A stretch of DNA of 64,000 bases, from assembly GCF_038051945.1 (NCBI RefSeq), contig NZ_CP150302.1, positions 5,332,001 through 5,396,000 of the forward strand, read 5' to 3'. How positions within the stretch are numbered: the first letter of the stretch is position 1; every line of letters begins with the position of its first letter. Source of the DNA: Paenibacillus sp. FSL H3-0469. Lineage in GTDB: Bacteria; Bacillota; Bacilli; Paenibacillales; Paenibacillaceae. The notes below the pieces were generated by a model. That model saw nothing but the letters and a program-made list of their open reading frames with translations, was not told the DNA's origin and ran no database searches. A program made the position numbers and the translations under genes. Shown here piece by piece: positions 34,585-43,312 of the stretch.

Positions 34585-34666
34585 TTGTTTTTTTAGGCAA
34601 AAAGACAGAGAAAATTCATTTTTAACCGAAAGTGAAGTAGGATAAAACTCTTCCTTCGTAAAATTT

Positions 34667-34680
34667 TGTAAGCGTAAACA
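34667..34680. promoter_or_regulatory. cre-like site for catabolite control
   Basis: TGTAAGCGTAAACA matches the CcpA-binding consensus TGWAANCGNTNWCA at all but one position. It lies midway between the two divergent promoters, about 85 bases from each -35 box. Confidence 0.5.
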
Positions 34681-34764
34681 ACGTTGATATCACAAGGAAA
34701 TATACGATGTTATGGGAGGATGTGGAAAATGGGGGCGGCTGCAGATTACCATTTCATAAATGTG

Positions 34765-34794
34765 TTGACAATTTGTTATGATTAAAAATAGAAT
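34765..34794 (+). promoter_or_regulatory. promoter of SLH protein operon
   Basis: TTGACA (34765-34770), an 18-base spacer and TAGAAT (34789-34794). Confidence 0.6.
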
Positions 34795-34803
34795 GTGTGT
34801 AAA

Positions 34804-34814
34804 TGTTACTACAA
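34804..34814 (+). promoter_or_regulatory. operator site 2 (TGTTACTACAA) of SLH operon
   Basis: TGTTACTACAA starts nine bases after the -10 box, overlapping the expected transcription start. It is identical to the ABC-operon site. Confidence 0.55.
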
Positions 34815-34909
34815 CAACATTAATAAACTGACATGGAGGTGACATTGGTTAGGGTTGCTTCGGAGCCGGCTTTATCGCGTTAACGATTACACTTTGAGGA
34901 GGAATGCAT

Positions 34910-36856
34910 ATGAAGTTCAGATGGAAGCAGATGCTCGGAGTATTCGCCGTCGTGTCATCCGTGGCATTGACAGGTGTATCCACGGTATCGGCAGAAACCG
35001 CCGAGAAGATTCCTGCATGGGCCGCTGAGGAAATGGCCTCGTGGAAGGAGATGGGGCTGCTGAAGGGGAATCCCGATGGCCTTGTGCTCCCGAACGAGGG
35101 AATCCGCAAAACAGAATTCGCCGCGTTGATTAACCGGATCTTTAATTTCAGTGAGGAGAGCGGCCAGAGCTTCAGTGATGTTCCTAAGACAGCCTGGTAT
35201 TCCTCTGACATCAGCAAGGCGGTCGCAGCCGGCGTACTTATCGGCGATGGCGGAGGGAAGATCCAGCCGCTGGAGATCCTGACCCGTGAGCAGGCGGCGC
35301 TGATGCTCAGCAGAGTATTCCATGTTGCCGCATCAGGAAATTCATATGCCCCGTTCACAGATGATGCCCTTATTGCCGGCTGGTCCAAGGAGGCTGTCTA
35401 TGCGATGAAGGAGGCCGGTTATGTAGCGGGTACACCGCAAGGCGCGTTTCAGCCGAAGAAGGCATTGACGCGGGCCGAGGCGGTGAAGATGATGAACAAT
35501 GCCATGGGAACCCTGGTGGCAGACGGGGAAGAGCATTTAGGCATCTCCGGCAGCAACCTGATCGTTAACACAGCGGGAGGTACGTTATCCGGTCTGAAGC
35601 TCTCAGGGAATGTATATATTACTCCCGGCGTTGGCGAAGGGAATCTGAGCCTCAACAACGCAGCGGTTGAAGGCGTCGTCTACATTAACGGCGGCGGTGT
35701 GAACAGCATTACGCTGACAGACAGTCAAGTGGGCAGCATTGTTATCAGCAAGCCTGCTTCTCCGGTAAGAGTGATCCTCAAGGGGAAGACCACTGCCGGG
35801 AAGATAGATGTAACCTCAGGTGCCAGAATTGTTAATGAATCCAGCCAGCCGATAAGTAGCATGAACTTGCTTACGCGGGCTTCCGATGCTGTCTCCGTGT
35901 CAGGGGATGTCAATGAATTAAATGTAGCTTTACCTACAGGCTTCACGCTGGAGAGCGGCCGGATTGGCAGCTTCAACCTCTCCCTTAAGGCAGGCGGTTC
36001 AACAATTAAGCTGAACACAGGCAGTGTTGTCACGAAAATGACCTTGAACGGTGCCGCAGTGATCACCGGTGAAGGGACAATCGCCGAAGCGGTGGTCAAT
36101 GGAGAAGGGGTGTCTTTCCCGGTCAAGCCGGACAAGCTGACGGTCAATGCTGCCAAGGTAACGATAGGCGGACAAGATTATGACGCTTCAGGACAGCTCA
36201 TCCATCCTGCGGCCGGCAACCCGGGAGGATCGGGTTCAAGCGGCGGCACAGGAACTCCGGCTCCAACTCCAGCGCCAACCTCATCTCCGAATCCAACCCC
36301 TAGCCCGGGTACGGGGAATCCAACGCCGACGCCAAAACCAAAACCAACACCAACACCAACACCAACACCAACACCAACACCAACACCGACGCCGACGCCA
36401 AAACCAACGCCAACGCCAGAGCCCAAGGCTGCCGAGCTGTACACCTATGCGGAAGCATTAAGCACGTTCAGCTCCACAGGAGCAGAAGGACTGGCTAAGC
36501 AATACCTGACCTTCCTTCAGGACCCTTCCTACAATCCTCCGATCGCTAACAAGGATGTCGTTATGCCGGACCTTGTGAATGCCGTAACCTTTGTTAACTA
36601 TGAATTTAATATCAAGCCTTCCATATTCGCTTCGATGCGGGGGATTAACACCTCTGTTCTAGACAAGACCCGGACTTATTTATGGATCGGAACAGACAGC
36701 GGAGTCACCAGAATTAATCTCGCCACGAATGAAATGACCACTTATACCGCTCAAGGCAAGCAATTGTATGATGACAAGGTGCTGCTGCTTGTGCCGGATG
36801 AGAATACGGGGGTACTGGTGATCACACGAACCGGCGTATCGCATATCTACCAATAA
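34910..36856 (+). CDS. SLH-anchored surface protein with PT linker and propeller-like C-terminus
   Basis: This 648-residue exported protein has a signal peptide (cleavage near TVSA-ET), then three S-layer homology repeats (about 30-205), which hold it to the cell wall. A beta-rich region (210-430) is followed by a Gly/Ser stretch and a long Pro-Thr linker (about 445-510). The C-terminal 130 residues carry a two-component-propeller-like repeat (YLWIGTDSGVTRINLATN, VLVITRTGVSHIYQ). The same repeat type opens the protein encoded 17 bases downstream, so both probably act together on the surface. The ATG at 34910 is seven bases after AGGAGG; that at 34904 is too close. Confidence 0.82.
   Translation: MKFRWKQMLGVFAVVSSVALTGVSTVSAETAEKIPAWAAEEMASWKEMGLLKGNPDGLVLPNEGIRKTEFAALINRIFNFSEESGQSFSDVPKTAWYSSDISKAVAAGVLIGDGGGKIQPLEILTREQAALMLSRVFHVAASGNSYAPFTDDALIAGWSKEAVYAMKEAGYVAGTPQGAFQPKKALTRAEAVKMMNNAMGTLVADGEEHLGISGSNLIVNTAGGTLSGLKLSGNVYITPGVGEGNLSLNNAAVEGVVYINGGGVNSITLTDSQVGSIVISKPASPVRVILKGKTTAGKIDVTSGARIVNESSQPISSMNLLTRASDAVSVSGDVNELNVALPTGFTLESGRIGSFNLSLKAGGSTIKLNTGSVVTKMTLNGAAVITGEGTIAEAVVNGEGVSFPVKPDKLTVNAAKVTIGGQDYDASGQLIHPAAGNPGGSGSSGGTGTPAPTPAPTSSPNPTPSPGTGNPTPTPKPKPTPTPTPTPTPTPTPTPTPKPTPTPEPKAAELYTYAEALSTFSSTGAEGLAKQYLTFLQDPSYNPPIANKDVVMPDLVNAVTFVNYEFNIKPSIFASMRGINTSVLDKTRTYLWIGTDSGVTRINLATNEMTTYTAQGKQLYDDKVLLLVPDENTGVLVITRTGVSHIYQ
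36344..36385 (+). repeat. hexamer microsatellite (CCAACA)7
   Basis: Seven perfect CCAACA units encode Pro-Thr pairs in the linker of the SLH protein. Slippage would add or remove two residues without breaking the frame. Confidence 0.85.
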
Positions 36857-36873
36857 GGAAAGGGGAGCTTACC

Positions 36874-39426
36874 ATGGACAAGATGAAAAGAACGGGCATG
36901 AAGATCACAGGTGGACTGCTTGCCTTAACATTATTCGTATTGCCGGCGACGCCCGTGCTTGCGGAGAAGCTGCCTGGCTCGGCGTACTCTCCGGTTCAGC
37001 TGGAGGCTGTGCAGACAAAAGAAATGACCTATTACAAAGCCGGATCGGCTTCTATCCCGGGCAATATTGAATGGGTTACCGATGCTTCAGCACTCAAATT
37101 CCTGCCGCTCTCGGTCATCGGCGATGTAACCAGTGTGGTTCTGGACGGGGGAGTCTACTGGATTGGAACGGAGACCGGCTTACAGCGGGTGGACTTCAGC
37201 GCAAGCGACACCAAGGATATTGTGCAGTATATGGCCGGACCGAGGTATCTGTATGGCGGAGACGATCATGTGACGGGACTGGCCAGTGACGGGAAGAACG
37301 GCATTTGGGTCCGTACGGCGAGCGGGGTCACGCATATTGCGATGCCGGAGAAGACGCTGCATGACAAATCGTTTATCTATGAGGAACTAGTGCAGTCGAT
37401 CCTGGACCGGCGCGGTATGGTTCATGGTGCAGGCTTCACCTTCACAGAGAAGGACAGCACGCTGGATGCGGTCAATTACAACTCTGCGACCGGCGTATTC
37501 ACATCCACGCCTACCACCAGCGATAATGACGGTCTATGGACCGCGATGTATGCGATGGGCGAAATCTTCCGCTACAAGGCATTGCAGGAGCAGTACGGAA
37601 CGAGCCCGGCTTCCGGGGAGCAGGCAGCAGAGATTGCCGCAGCCAGAGCCGCAGCGCTTAGAGCGACCAAGGCCGTACTGCTGCTCGATTATGTCTCTGG
37701 CCGCGGCAACGGCTTCCCGGCCCGCTCCTATATGCTGACCAGTGAAGCCAGTGCGGCTACAGTGGATAATTCAGTGTATGGCTACCAGTCCCAGAACGGC
37801 TTCTGGTTCCAGAACTTCGTCGGGCCGGACATGATTAACCCGAATGGAATCATTCCAAGCATGCAGCGTGACGACGGAGTGGCGCCGATCGGCTATTCCA
37901 TGGTCAGAGTAACCAAAGACGCAGAGAACAAAAAAGGCTCCACCCTGTTCCCGAGCGGAGGCACGGATGTGCTGAACTACAACGGACTTGGCCTTAGTCA
38001 AGCCGCCATTGACGAGCTGAACCTTACGCGTCCTGAAGGCCAGAAGCTGGGGATTGATATCAAGACCCGGGTTGGAACGTCCGTAACCGGCGCAGTGTAT
38101 CAGGTGCTGCCAGTCATTACGGCCGCGACGAACAATAATGACGCCAAGGAAGACAAAACAACAGGCCTTCATAATAAGCCGCTGTTCCAGCTGACAGCTC
38201 CCGTATATGAGCAGATCCCGTCATTCTTCAATGATCTGTTCCCGGAGAGCGCCATTGTGGACGGCCATATCGACATGAACCAGATTGTGTATAAGGCCGA
38301 TACTTCGGCAGATGAGGTGGATGGCCATTATGCCATGTTCTATACCGCCTATAAATATCTGATCGGGGACAGCAGCGATCCTGAGCTGCTTGAGCTGAAA
38401 GCCCTCATTGAAGAAACGACGCACCGCATGACCGAGCTGATCCTGAAGGACGACCATTATTACATTGAGGACGCTACCGGCAAATCAACACAGTGGTCCA
38501 GATGGTTCGCCAAATACTTCAACGACAGCGTTGGGACCATGGAAAAGCAGGAACAGTGGAAGTCCAAGATCGGCGTTGACGAAAAAGGGGACGATGCGCT
38601 GTCCTACGGCTACGAGGACGGCCCGCTCAACGCACTCCAGGTTATGGCTGCGCTGAAATCGGCAAGCTATATTGTCGCAGCGAGCTATCCGGCCGATTCA
38701 GCGAAGTATGAGCTGGCCTATGAGCAGGCTTTTGCCGGCAGCTACAGCAAGGAAGAGCCGTATATCAACGGCCGGGGCTACATGGCGATGGCGCAGGAAT
38801 ATATTGAGCGCAGACTCGTGCGTCAGGCTACCAACGCTTACAGCGAGAACGAGAACCAGCCGGTAACGATGGACAATGTGGGAGCCGGCACTAACACCAA
38901 TGCTACGCTGCATAATGACTGGACCCAATACATCAATTATTCGGATGAAGAGCTGGGCTGGTTCCCGGTGTTCATCCTGGTGACTCTTGAGCAGGATGCA
39001 GACAGACATGCGCAGATTGTAGCCGCCTATGATCAGTGGTACTCCAATGAGGTGCGGGAGGAGAATCCGTTCTACACCTTCCTCTACCAGCTGGCGCACC
39101 CGGACAAGACCGATGTCGATCTGCAGTCGGCGGTCCGCTTCCTGTACCGCTTCCCGGAATTCCAGATTGAATTCCCGGTGCAATGGGAACGTCAGGATGT
39201 CCTCTATATTGAACCGGGTGACCGCGATGATTATAAACAGACGAATTACGCACTGGCTCCGGACGAGCGGCGGATCATTAAGCATAACTCGAATCCGTTC
39301 GAGAATGACAGCCAGACGACCGGTGCCAATCCGGGGTATAACTACCGTTCGGGCAGCATTGAGGCGGGTTCGGTATTCACGCTGCCCTACTGGCTGGGGA
39401 GATATTTCGGGATCATTCAAGAGTAA
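36874..39426 (+). CDS. large secreted protein, propeller-like N-terminus, unknown helical domain
   Basis: This 850-residue exported protein has a signal peptide (MKITGGLLALTLFVLPATPVLA). Residues about 60-150 contain propeller-type repeats (VYWIGTETGLQRVDF, GIWVRTASGVTHIA). The rest is an aromatic- and acid-rich, largely helical region (DNDGLWTAMYAMGEIFRYKAL, YEDGPLNALQVMAALKSASYIVA, DEELGWFPVFILVTL) that resembles the (alpha/alpha) toroid folds of glycan-active enzymes. I cannot name a glycoside hydrolase or lyase family or assign catalytic residues. It follows the SLH gene by 17 bases and lies in a sugar-use locus, so polysaccharide processing at the surface is the likely job. Confidence 0.75.
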   Translation: MDKMKRTGMKITGGLLALTLFVLPATPVLAEKLPGSAYSPVQLEAVQTKEMTYYKAGSASIPGNIEWVTDASALKFLPLSVIGDVTSVVLDGGVYWIGTETGLQRVDFSASDTKDIVQYMAGPRYLYGGDDHVTGLASDGKNGIWVRTASGVTHIAMPEKTLHDKSFIYEELVQSILDRRGMVHGAGFTFTEKDSTLDAVNYNSATGVFTSTPTTSDNDGLWTAMYAMGEIFRYKALQEQYGTSPASGEQAAEIAAARAAALRATKAVLLLDYVSGRGNGFPARSYMLTSEASAATVDNSVYGYQSQNGFWFQNFVGPDMINPNGIIPSMQRDDGVAPIGYSMVRVTKDAENKKGSTLFPSGGTDVLNYNGLGLSQAAIDELNLTRPEGQKLGIDIKTRVGTSVTGAVYQVLPVITAATNNNDAKEDKTTGLHNKPLFQLTAPVYEQIPSFFNDLFPESAIVDGHIDMNQIVYKADTSADEVDGHYAMFYTAYKYLIGDSSDPELLELKALIEETTHRMTELILKDDHYYIEDATGKSTQWSRWFAKYFNDSVGTMEKQEQWKSKIGVDEKGDDALSYGYEDGPLNALQVMAALKSASYIVAASYPADSAKYELAYEQAFAGSYSKEEPYINGRGYMAMAQEYIERRLVRQATNAYSENENQPVTMDNVGAGTNTNATLHNDWTQYINYSDEELGWFPVFILVTLEQDADRHAQIVAAYDQWYSNEVREENPFYTFLYQLAHPDKTDVDLQSAVRFLYRFPEFQIEFPVQWERQDVLYIEPGDRDDYKQTNYALAPDERRIIKHNSNPFENDSQTTGANPGYNYRSGSIEAGSVFTLPYWLGRYFGIIQE

Positions 39427-39453
39427 AAGGGTTTACCGGGACGAAGGTCACCT

Positions 39454-40170
39454 TCATCCGAATTCTCTCTCAATCGTATAGCTGGGGAAGTCTCCCCGGA
39501 ATACGCCGAAGCTGTACTCCAGCGGCGAGCCGTCAGCCAGATAAGTAAAAGTTCTCACTTGCAGGCAAGGAGAGCCTTCTTTGACACCCAGCAGTTTGCT
39601 GGCGGTTTTGTCCGCGAGGACCGGCTTCAGCTGCTCCACAGAGCGGTGGGCCTTCAGGTTGTACTCTGACTCCAGGAAGGAGAAGAGCGAGCCGTCCTTA
39701 TAATCATTGATGAGCCCGGGAGCCAGATCCCACGCGATATAAGTGGTCTCGTACAGGAGCGGTTCATGATCGGCGTAGCGGAGCCGCAGTAACTGGTTGA
39801 CCGGAGCTTTGACAGGAATATTCAGGAATTCATTGAGCGGGATCTCGGCAGGCGTCACCTTGGCTTCGATAATCTTACTGGTGGGCTCCTTGCCGCTCAT
39901 CAGCACATCCTCGGTGAAGCTGCGCTTCTGGTTAAGCTGGAGCTCCTTGCGCTTGACGAAGGTGCCCTTGCCCTGATGCCGCTCCAGAATATCCTGCATC
40001 TCAAGCTCGCTGAGCGCGAGGCGGATGGTGGTCCGGCTGGCGGAGAACATCTCGCATAATTCAGCCTCGGTGGGAAGCTTCTCTCCGACCGCATAGGTTC
40101 CGGATTGAATCTGTTTAAGCAGTTGTTCTTTAATATTGAAATATAATGTATTATTTGTTCTCTTTGTCAT
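39454..40170 (-). CDS. GntR/HutC family repressor with UTRA sensor domain
   Basis: This 238-residue regulator has an N-terminal GntR winged helix (YFNIKEQLLKQIQSGTYAVGEKLPTEAELCEMFSASRTTIRLALSELE, about 10-58; GKGTFV near 66-71) and a C-terminal UTRA ligand domain (about 90-235). UTRA regulators sense phosphosugars such as glucosamine 6-phosphate. It is set divergently from the kinase/GH4 genes and faces the SLH operon end. It is the obvious candidate to bind the TGTTACTACAA sites found in this locus. The GGAGG site lies nine bases before the ATG. Confidence 0.9.
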   Translation of the reverse strand: MTKRTNNTLYFNIKEQLLKQIQSGTYAVGEKLPTEAELCEMFSASRTTIRLALSELEMQDILERHQGKGTFVKRKELQLNQKRSFTEDVLMSGKEPTSKIIEAKVTPAEIPLNEFLNIPVKAPVNQLLRLRYADHEPLLYETTYIAWDLAPGLINDYKDGSLFSFLESEYNLKAHRSVEQLKPVLADKTASKLLGVKEGSPCLQVRTFTYLADGSPLEYSFGVFRGDFPSYTIEREFG

Positions 40171-40303
40171 TACAAGTGTCCTCCGATGGCAATTTGTTAT
40201 ATTATATCACGGAACAAGAGCCGGAGAAACCACTGTGTAACAACTGAGATTTCAAGCTGAAGGAAGCTGTGCGTGCAATATCAGCGTAACAATGAGAGGG
40301 CAT

Positions 40304-40314
40304 TTGTAGGAACA
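40304..40314. promoter_or_regulatory. operator site 3, one mismatch (TTGTAGGAACA)
   Basis: TTGTAGGAACA differs by one base from the complement of the operator word at 34534 and 34804. It lies between the divergent GntR gene and the kinase gene. Confidence 0.45.
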
Positions 40315-40369
40315 ATGTCTGCAATTATTGACTATTAAAATAACAATGGATCAATCAGGAGTGGAAGCT

Positions 40370-41350
40370 ATGTATCTAGCAGGTGTAGACGGCGGCGGAA
40401 GCAAGACCATCGCTGTTATCGCCGATCATAACGGCAGGATTCTGGGGTCGGCAGTGACCGGCTGCGGGAACCATCAGATCATTGGAGTCCGGGCGGCTGT
40501 GCTCAACATTCGCGGAGCGCTGTTCGGTGCACTTGCGAAGGCAGGGGTAGGCATGGACCAGCTCGATCATGTGCAGTTCGGTCTTGCGGGCGCTGACCGC
40601 AGGCCGGATATGGACAAGCTATATCCTGAGATCAGCAGTCAATTGGAGCTGCGGAGCTGGGATATCGTCTGCGATACGTTCGAGGGGCTTCGTGCCGGGA
40701 GTCCGGATAACACAGGAGTGGTGCTTGTCTGCGGAAGCAATACGAACGCGGCCGGCCGCAACCGGCTTGGGCAGACAGTGCAGATAGGCGGCTTCGATAC
40801 CCTGTTCGGTGACCGGGCCGGCGGCTTCTATCTTGCGGCACAGGCGTTCAGCAGAGCGGTGCGCTGCTGGGAAGGAAGGGAGCCGTACAGCGAGCTGGTG
40901 GAACGGATACCGCAGAGACTGGGTTTTACAAGCTTCGAAGAGATGGTGGAGCGTTACCTCGATGATGAGATAACAGCAGCACCGCTGGAGTTATCACTGG
41001 TTGTTCATGAAGCAGCTGCTGCGGGGGATTGGCTCTCCCGCCAGCTGCTGGCGGACATGGGCAGAGAGCTGGGGATCGCTGCGGCGGCTGTCATCCGCAG
41101 GCTGGGCGGCTTCGAAGACGAAGCGGTGACGGTCGTCCTGACCGGGAGCATCCTGCAATCGGGCCGGAGCCCGCTGCTGCTGGATGCACTGCTTGAGGAA
41201 GTGTGGGCGGAGCATCCCCGCTGCACACTGGTCATTCCGGAGCTGCCGCCTGTATTCGGTGCCGTGATGCTGGCGATGGATCGGCTTGGCATCCCTGTAA
41301 CCAGTGCAATACTAGAGCAATTCAAGAGAGACGGAGGAAATCACAGATGA
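40370..41350 (+). CDS. BadF/BadG/BcrA/BcrD family sugar kinase (GlcNAc-kinase-like)
   Basis: This 326-residue ASKHA-fold ATPase has the phosphate-1 loop GVDGGGSKT (4-12), phosphate-2 VLVCGSNTNA (about 122-131), and adenosine-site GSILQSG near 262. The family includes N-acetylglucosamine kinase. Its likely role is ATP-dependent phosphorylation of the sugar brought in by the ABC importer, giving the phosphosugar that the GH4 enzyme needs. The ATG at 40370 follows AGGAGTGG; a TTG at 40328 is less likely. Its TGA overlaps the next start (ATGA), so the two genes are coupled. Confidence 0.85.
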   Translation: MYLAGVDGGGSKTIAVIADHNGRILGSAVTGCGNHQIIGVRAAVLNIRGALFGALAKAGVGMDQLDHVQFGLAGADRRPDMDKLYPEISSQLELRSWDIVCDTFEGLRAGSPDNTGVVLVCGSNTNAAGRNRLGQTVQIGGFDTLFGDRAGGFYLAAQAFSRAVRCWEGREPYSELVERIPQRLGFTSFEEMVERYLDDEITAAPLELSLVVHEAAAAGDWLSRQLLADMGRELGIAAAAVIRRLGGFEDEAVTVVLTGSILQSGRSPLLLDALLEEVWAEHPRCTLVIPELPPVFGAVMLAMDRLGIPVTSAILEQFKRDGGNHR

Positions 41351-42675
41351 AGAAGAAGCACTTGAAGCTTGCAGTGATCGGAGGCGGTTCCTCCTATACG
41401 CCGGAGCTGGTGGAGGGCCTGATCCGGTATCATGATGAATTTCCCGTTGCGGAGCTGTATCTCGCCGATATTGAGGCAGGGGCGGCCAAGCTTGGCATCA
41501 TAGGCGAGCTTGCCCAGCGGATGATCGATGCCAGCGGCAAGCCGATCCGGCTACATACGACACTGGACCGGCGCGAAGCGATCCGCGGTGCGGATTTCGT
41601 GGCCACACAGATCCGTGTCGGCATGCTGGATGCACGCTCCAGAGATGAGAAGATCCCGCTGGCCCATCATCTCATCGGCCAGGAGACCACCGGAGCGGGC
41701 GGCTTCGCCAAGGCGCTGCGCACCATTCCGGTCATTCTGGACATCTGCCGGGATATCGAGGAGCTGGCGCCGGATGCGTTCATGATTAACTTCACCAATC
41801 CGGCCGGTATCATTACAGAAGCGGTCTCCAAGCATTCCCGGGTCAAGTCTGTGGGGCTATGCAATCTGCCGATCAGCACCAAGATGCAGATCGCTGAGCT
41901 GTACGGAGTTCCCCAAGCAGAGATGTTCATTGAGATTGTCGGCATCAATCACCTCAACTGGACGACCCGGGTGATGATGCAGGGCGAGGATGTGACCGAG
42001 GACTTCCTGCATAAGCTGGCCGGAGCCAAGGGGCCATCCATGGCCAACATCCCTGATCTGGAGTGGGATTCCGAATTCATTCAGTCCGTGGGGGCACTGC
42101 CTTGCCCGTATCACCGCTACTATTATATGAAGGAAGAGATGTACCGGGAGATCTCAGAGCATTACCGCGAGACCGGCAAGACACGCGCCGATGAAGTGAA
42201 GGAAGTCGAAGCCGAGCTGTTCGAGATCTACAAGCAGCCCGAAGTCCACAGCAAGCCGGCGCAACTGGAGAAGCGCGGCGGCGCCTACTATTCAGAAGCC
42301 GCAGTCCAATTAATGAAGTCGATCTACAACGACACCGGCGACATCCAGACCGTCAATGTGCGCAATCAGGGGATCATTCCTGATCTGCCCGCCGATGTCT
42401 CCATCGAGATCAACTGCGTCATCAAATCCGACGGCCCGCACGCACTCGCCCCCACCAAGCCCCTCCCTCCCCAGATCCGGGGCCTGCTCCAGGTCGTGAA
42501 GGCTTATGAGGAGCTAACAATCGAGGCTGCCGTCAGAGGAGATTACGCCTCCGCCCTGCAAGCCCTAACCATCCACCCCCTCGTAGGCGACGAGCACCTC
42601 GCCAAGGAAGTGCTGGCTGACATTCTGGAGCAGAATGCCGATTATCTGCCGCAGTTTCGGGTGCGGGTGAGATAG
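41347..42675 (+). CDS. glycoside hydrolase family 4 (6-phospho-glycosidase)
   Basis: This 442-residue NAD- and Mn-dependent enzyme cleaves 6-phospho-disaccharides by an oxidation-elimination route. The NAD loop GGGSSYTPEL (11-20) and the metal-site cysteine in LCNLPIS (about 171) are clear, as is the following histidine in VGINHLNW (about 201). These place it with LicH/CelF-type 6-phospho-beta-glucosidases. It overlaps the kinase gene by four bases. With an ABC importer instead of a PTS, the kinase probably supplies the phosphate. Confidence 0.9.
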   Translation: MKKKHLKLAVIGGGSSYTPELVEGLIRYHDEFPVAELYLADIEAGAAKLGIIGELAQRMIDASGKPIRLHTTLDRREAIRGADFVATQIRVGMLDARSRDEKIPLAHHLIGQETTGAGGFAKALRTIPVILDICRDIEELAPDAFMINFTNPAGIITEAVSKHSRVKSVGLCNLPISTKMQIAELYGVPQAEMFIEIVGINHLNWTTRVMMQGEDVTEDFLHKLAGAKGPSMANIPDLEWDSEFIQSVGALPCPYHRYYYMKEEMYREISEHYRETGKTRADEVKEVEAELFEIYKQPEVHSKPAQLEKRGGAYYSEAAVQLMKSIYNDTGDIQTVNVRNQGIIPDLPADVSIEINCVIKSDGPHALAPTKPLPPQIRGLLQVVKAYEELTIEAAVRGDYASALQALTIHPLVGDEHLAKEVLADILEQNADYLPQFRVRVR

Positions 42676-42702
42676 AGGATTGGAAGTTTGCACTACTTCA
42701 AG

Positions 42703-42748
42703 AGCCCCCATCAACAGCGACAACCCGCTGCTGATGGGGGCTATTTTA
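42703..42748 (+). terminator. terminator of kinase-GH4 operon
   Basis: AGCCCCCATCA pairs with TGATGGGGGCT, extended by CAGC/GCTG, and is followed by ATTTTAATT. Confidence 0.85.
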
Positions 42749-42849
42749 ATTGTATAGGAAGCTATAATTTCCTCTTGCTGTGGACAAGGTGCGTGTAAAT
42801 TTGTGGAAAAGAATTCCTTGAATGATTCGAAGAGTAACTTTGTTGCTGG

Positions 42850-43043
42850 ATGTATGTGAAAAACAGCATACGTTGTGCTCGCAAGCAGGCACACGCCTGA
42901 ATGTATGTGGAAAACAACATACGTTGTGTTTGCAAGCAGGCATACGGTCTGGATGTATGTGAAAAACAGCATACATTGTGTTCGCAAGCAGGCATACGGT
43001 CTGATGTATGTTAAAAACAGCATACGTTGTGTTTGCGCAAAGG
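42850..43043. repeat. 51-52 bp tandem repeat, 3.8 copies
   Basis: Units begin at 42850, 42901, 42953 and 43004 (last one partial, about 40 bases). Each starts ATGTATGT, continues with AAAACAGCATACGTTGTG and ends near GCAAGCAGGCATACGG. Within each unit ATGTATG and CATACGT (CATACAT in unit 3) form an inverted repeat around about ten bases. The period of 51 bases keeps frames open on both strands, but no binding site supports translation. Confidence 0.85.
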
Positions 43044-43063
43044 TAATCTTATTCATCTGTTAG

Positions 43064-43243
43064 GATGATTTTGTTCTTTGTGGAGAAGGACATGGCGTAA
43101 ATAAGGAGACTAGATTCGGAATTGACATATTTAACAAATATAATATTTCCTTGTATGATAGTAGTAAGACCAAGAATAGACTACGTGAGTATTCAACCAA
43201 TAATGCTGAAATAATAAGTAAGCTGGAGAATTATTTTAAATAG
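43064..43243 (+). pseudogene. C-terminal gene fragment, no start codon
   Basis: Between an in-frame TAG (43061) and the stop at 43241 lie 59 sense codons with protein-like composition (GHGVNKETRFGIDIFNK ... LREYSTNNAEIISKLENYFK). There is no usable start codon or binding site. It looks like the tail of a lost gene; the family is not recognised. A terminator follows. Confidence 0.45.
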
Positions 43244-43253
43244 ATCATGGACC

Positions 43254-43282
43254 AAAAGGTGTTCTCGAAAGAGCACCTTTTT
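43254..43282. terminator. bidirectional terminator
   Basis: AAAAGGTG and CACCTTTTT with an inner TCT/AGA stem around CGAA. It serves the minus-strand lipoprotein gene and the plus-strand fragment. Confidence 0.8.
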
Positions 43283-43312
43283 CTTTCACTGTTTTTAATT
43301 CAAGGTCAGCAA

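Noticed and set aside
36178..36461. Gly-Val-rich and Gln-His-rich frames opposite or beside the Pro-Thr linker
   Set aside because: Shadow frames of the CCAACA repeat inside the SLH gene.
42850..43043. Possible CRISPR array
   Set aside because: The whole 51-52 bp unit repeats; there are no unique spacers between short repeats and no cas genes nearby.
42565..43063. Open frames on both strands across the tandem repeat (for example MYVKNSI... repeats)
   Set aside because: They result from a repeat period divisible by three; no binding site, and they overlap the end of the GH4 gene or run through the repeats only.
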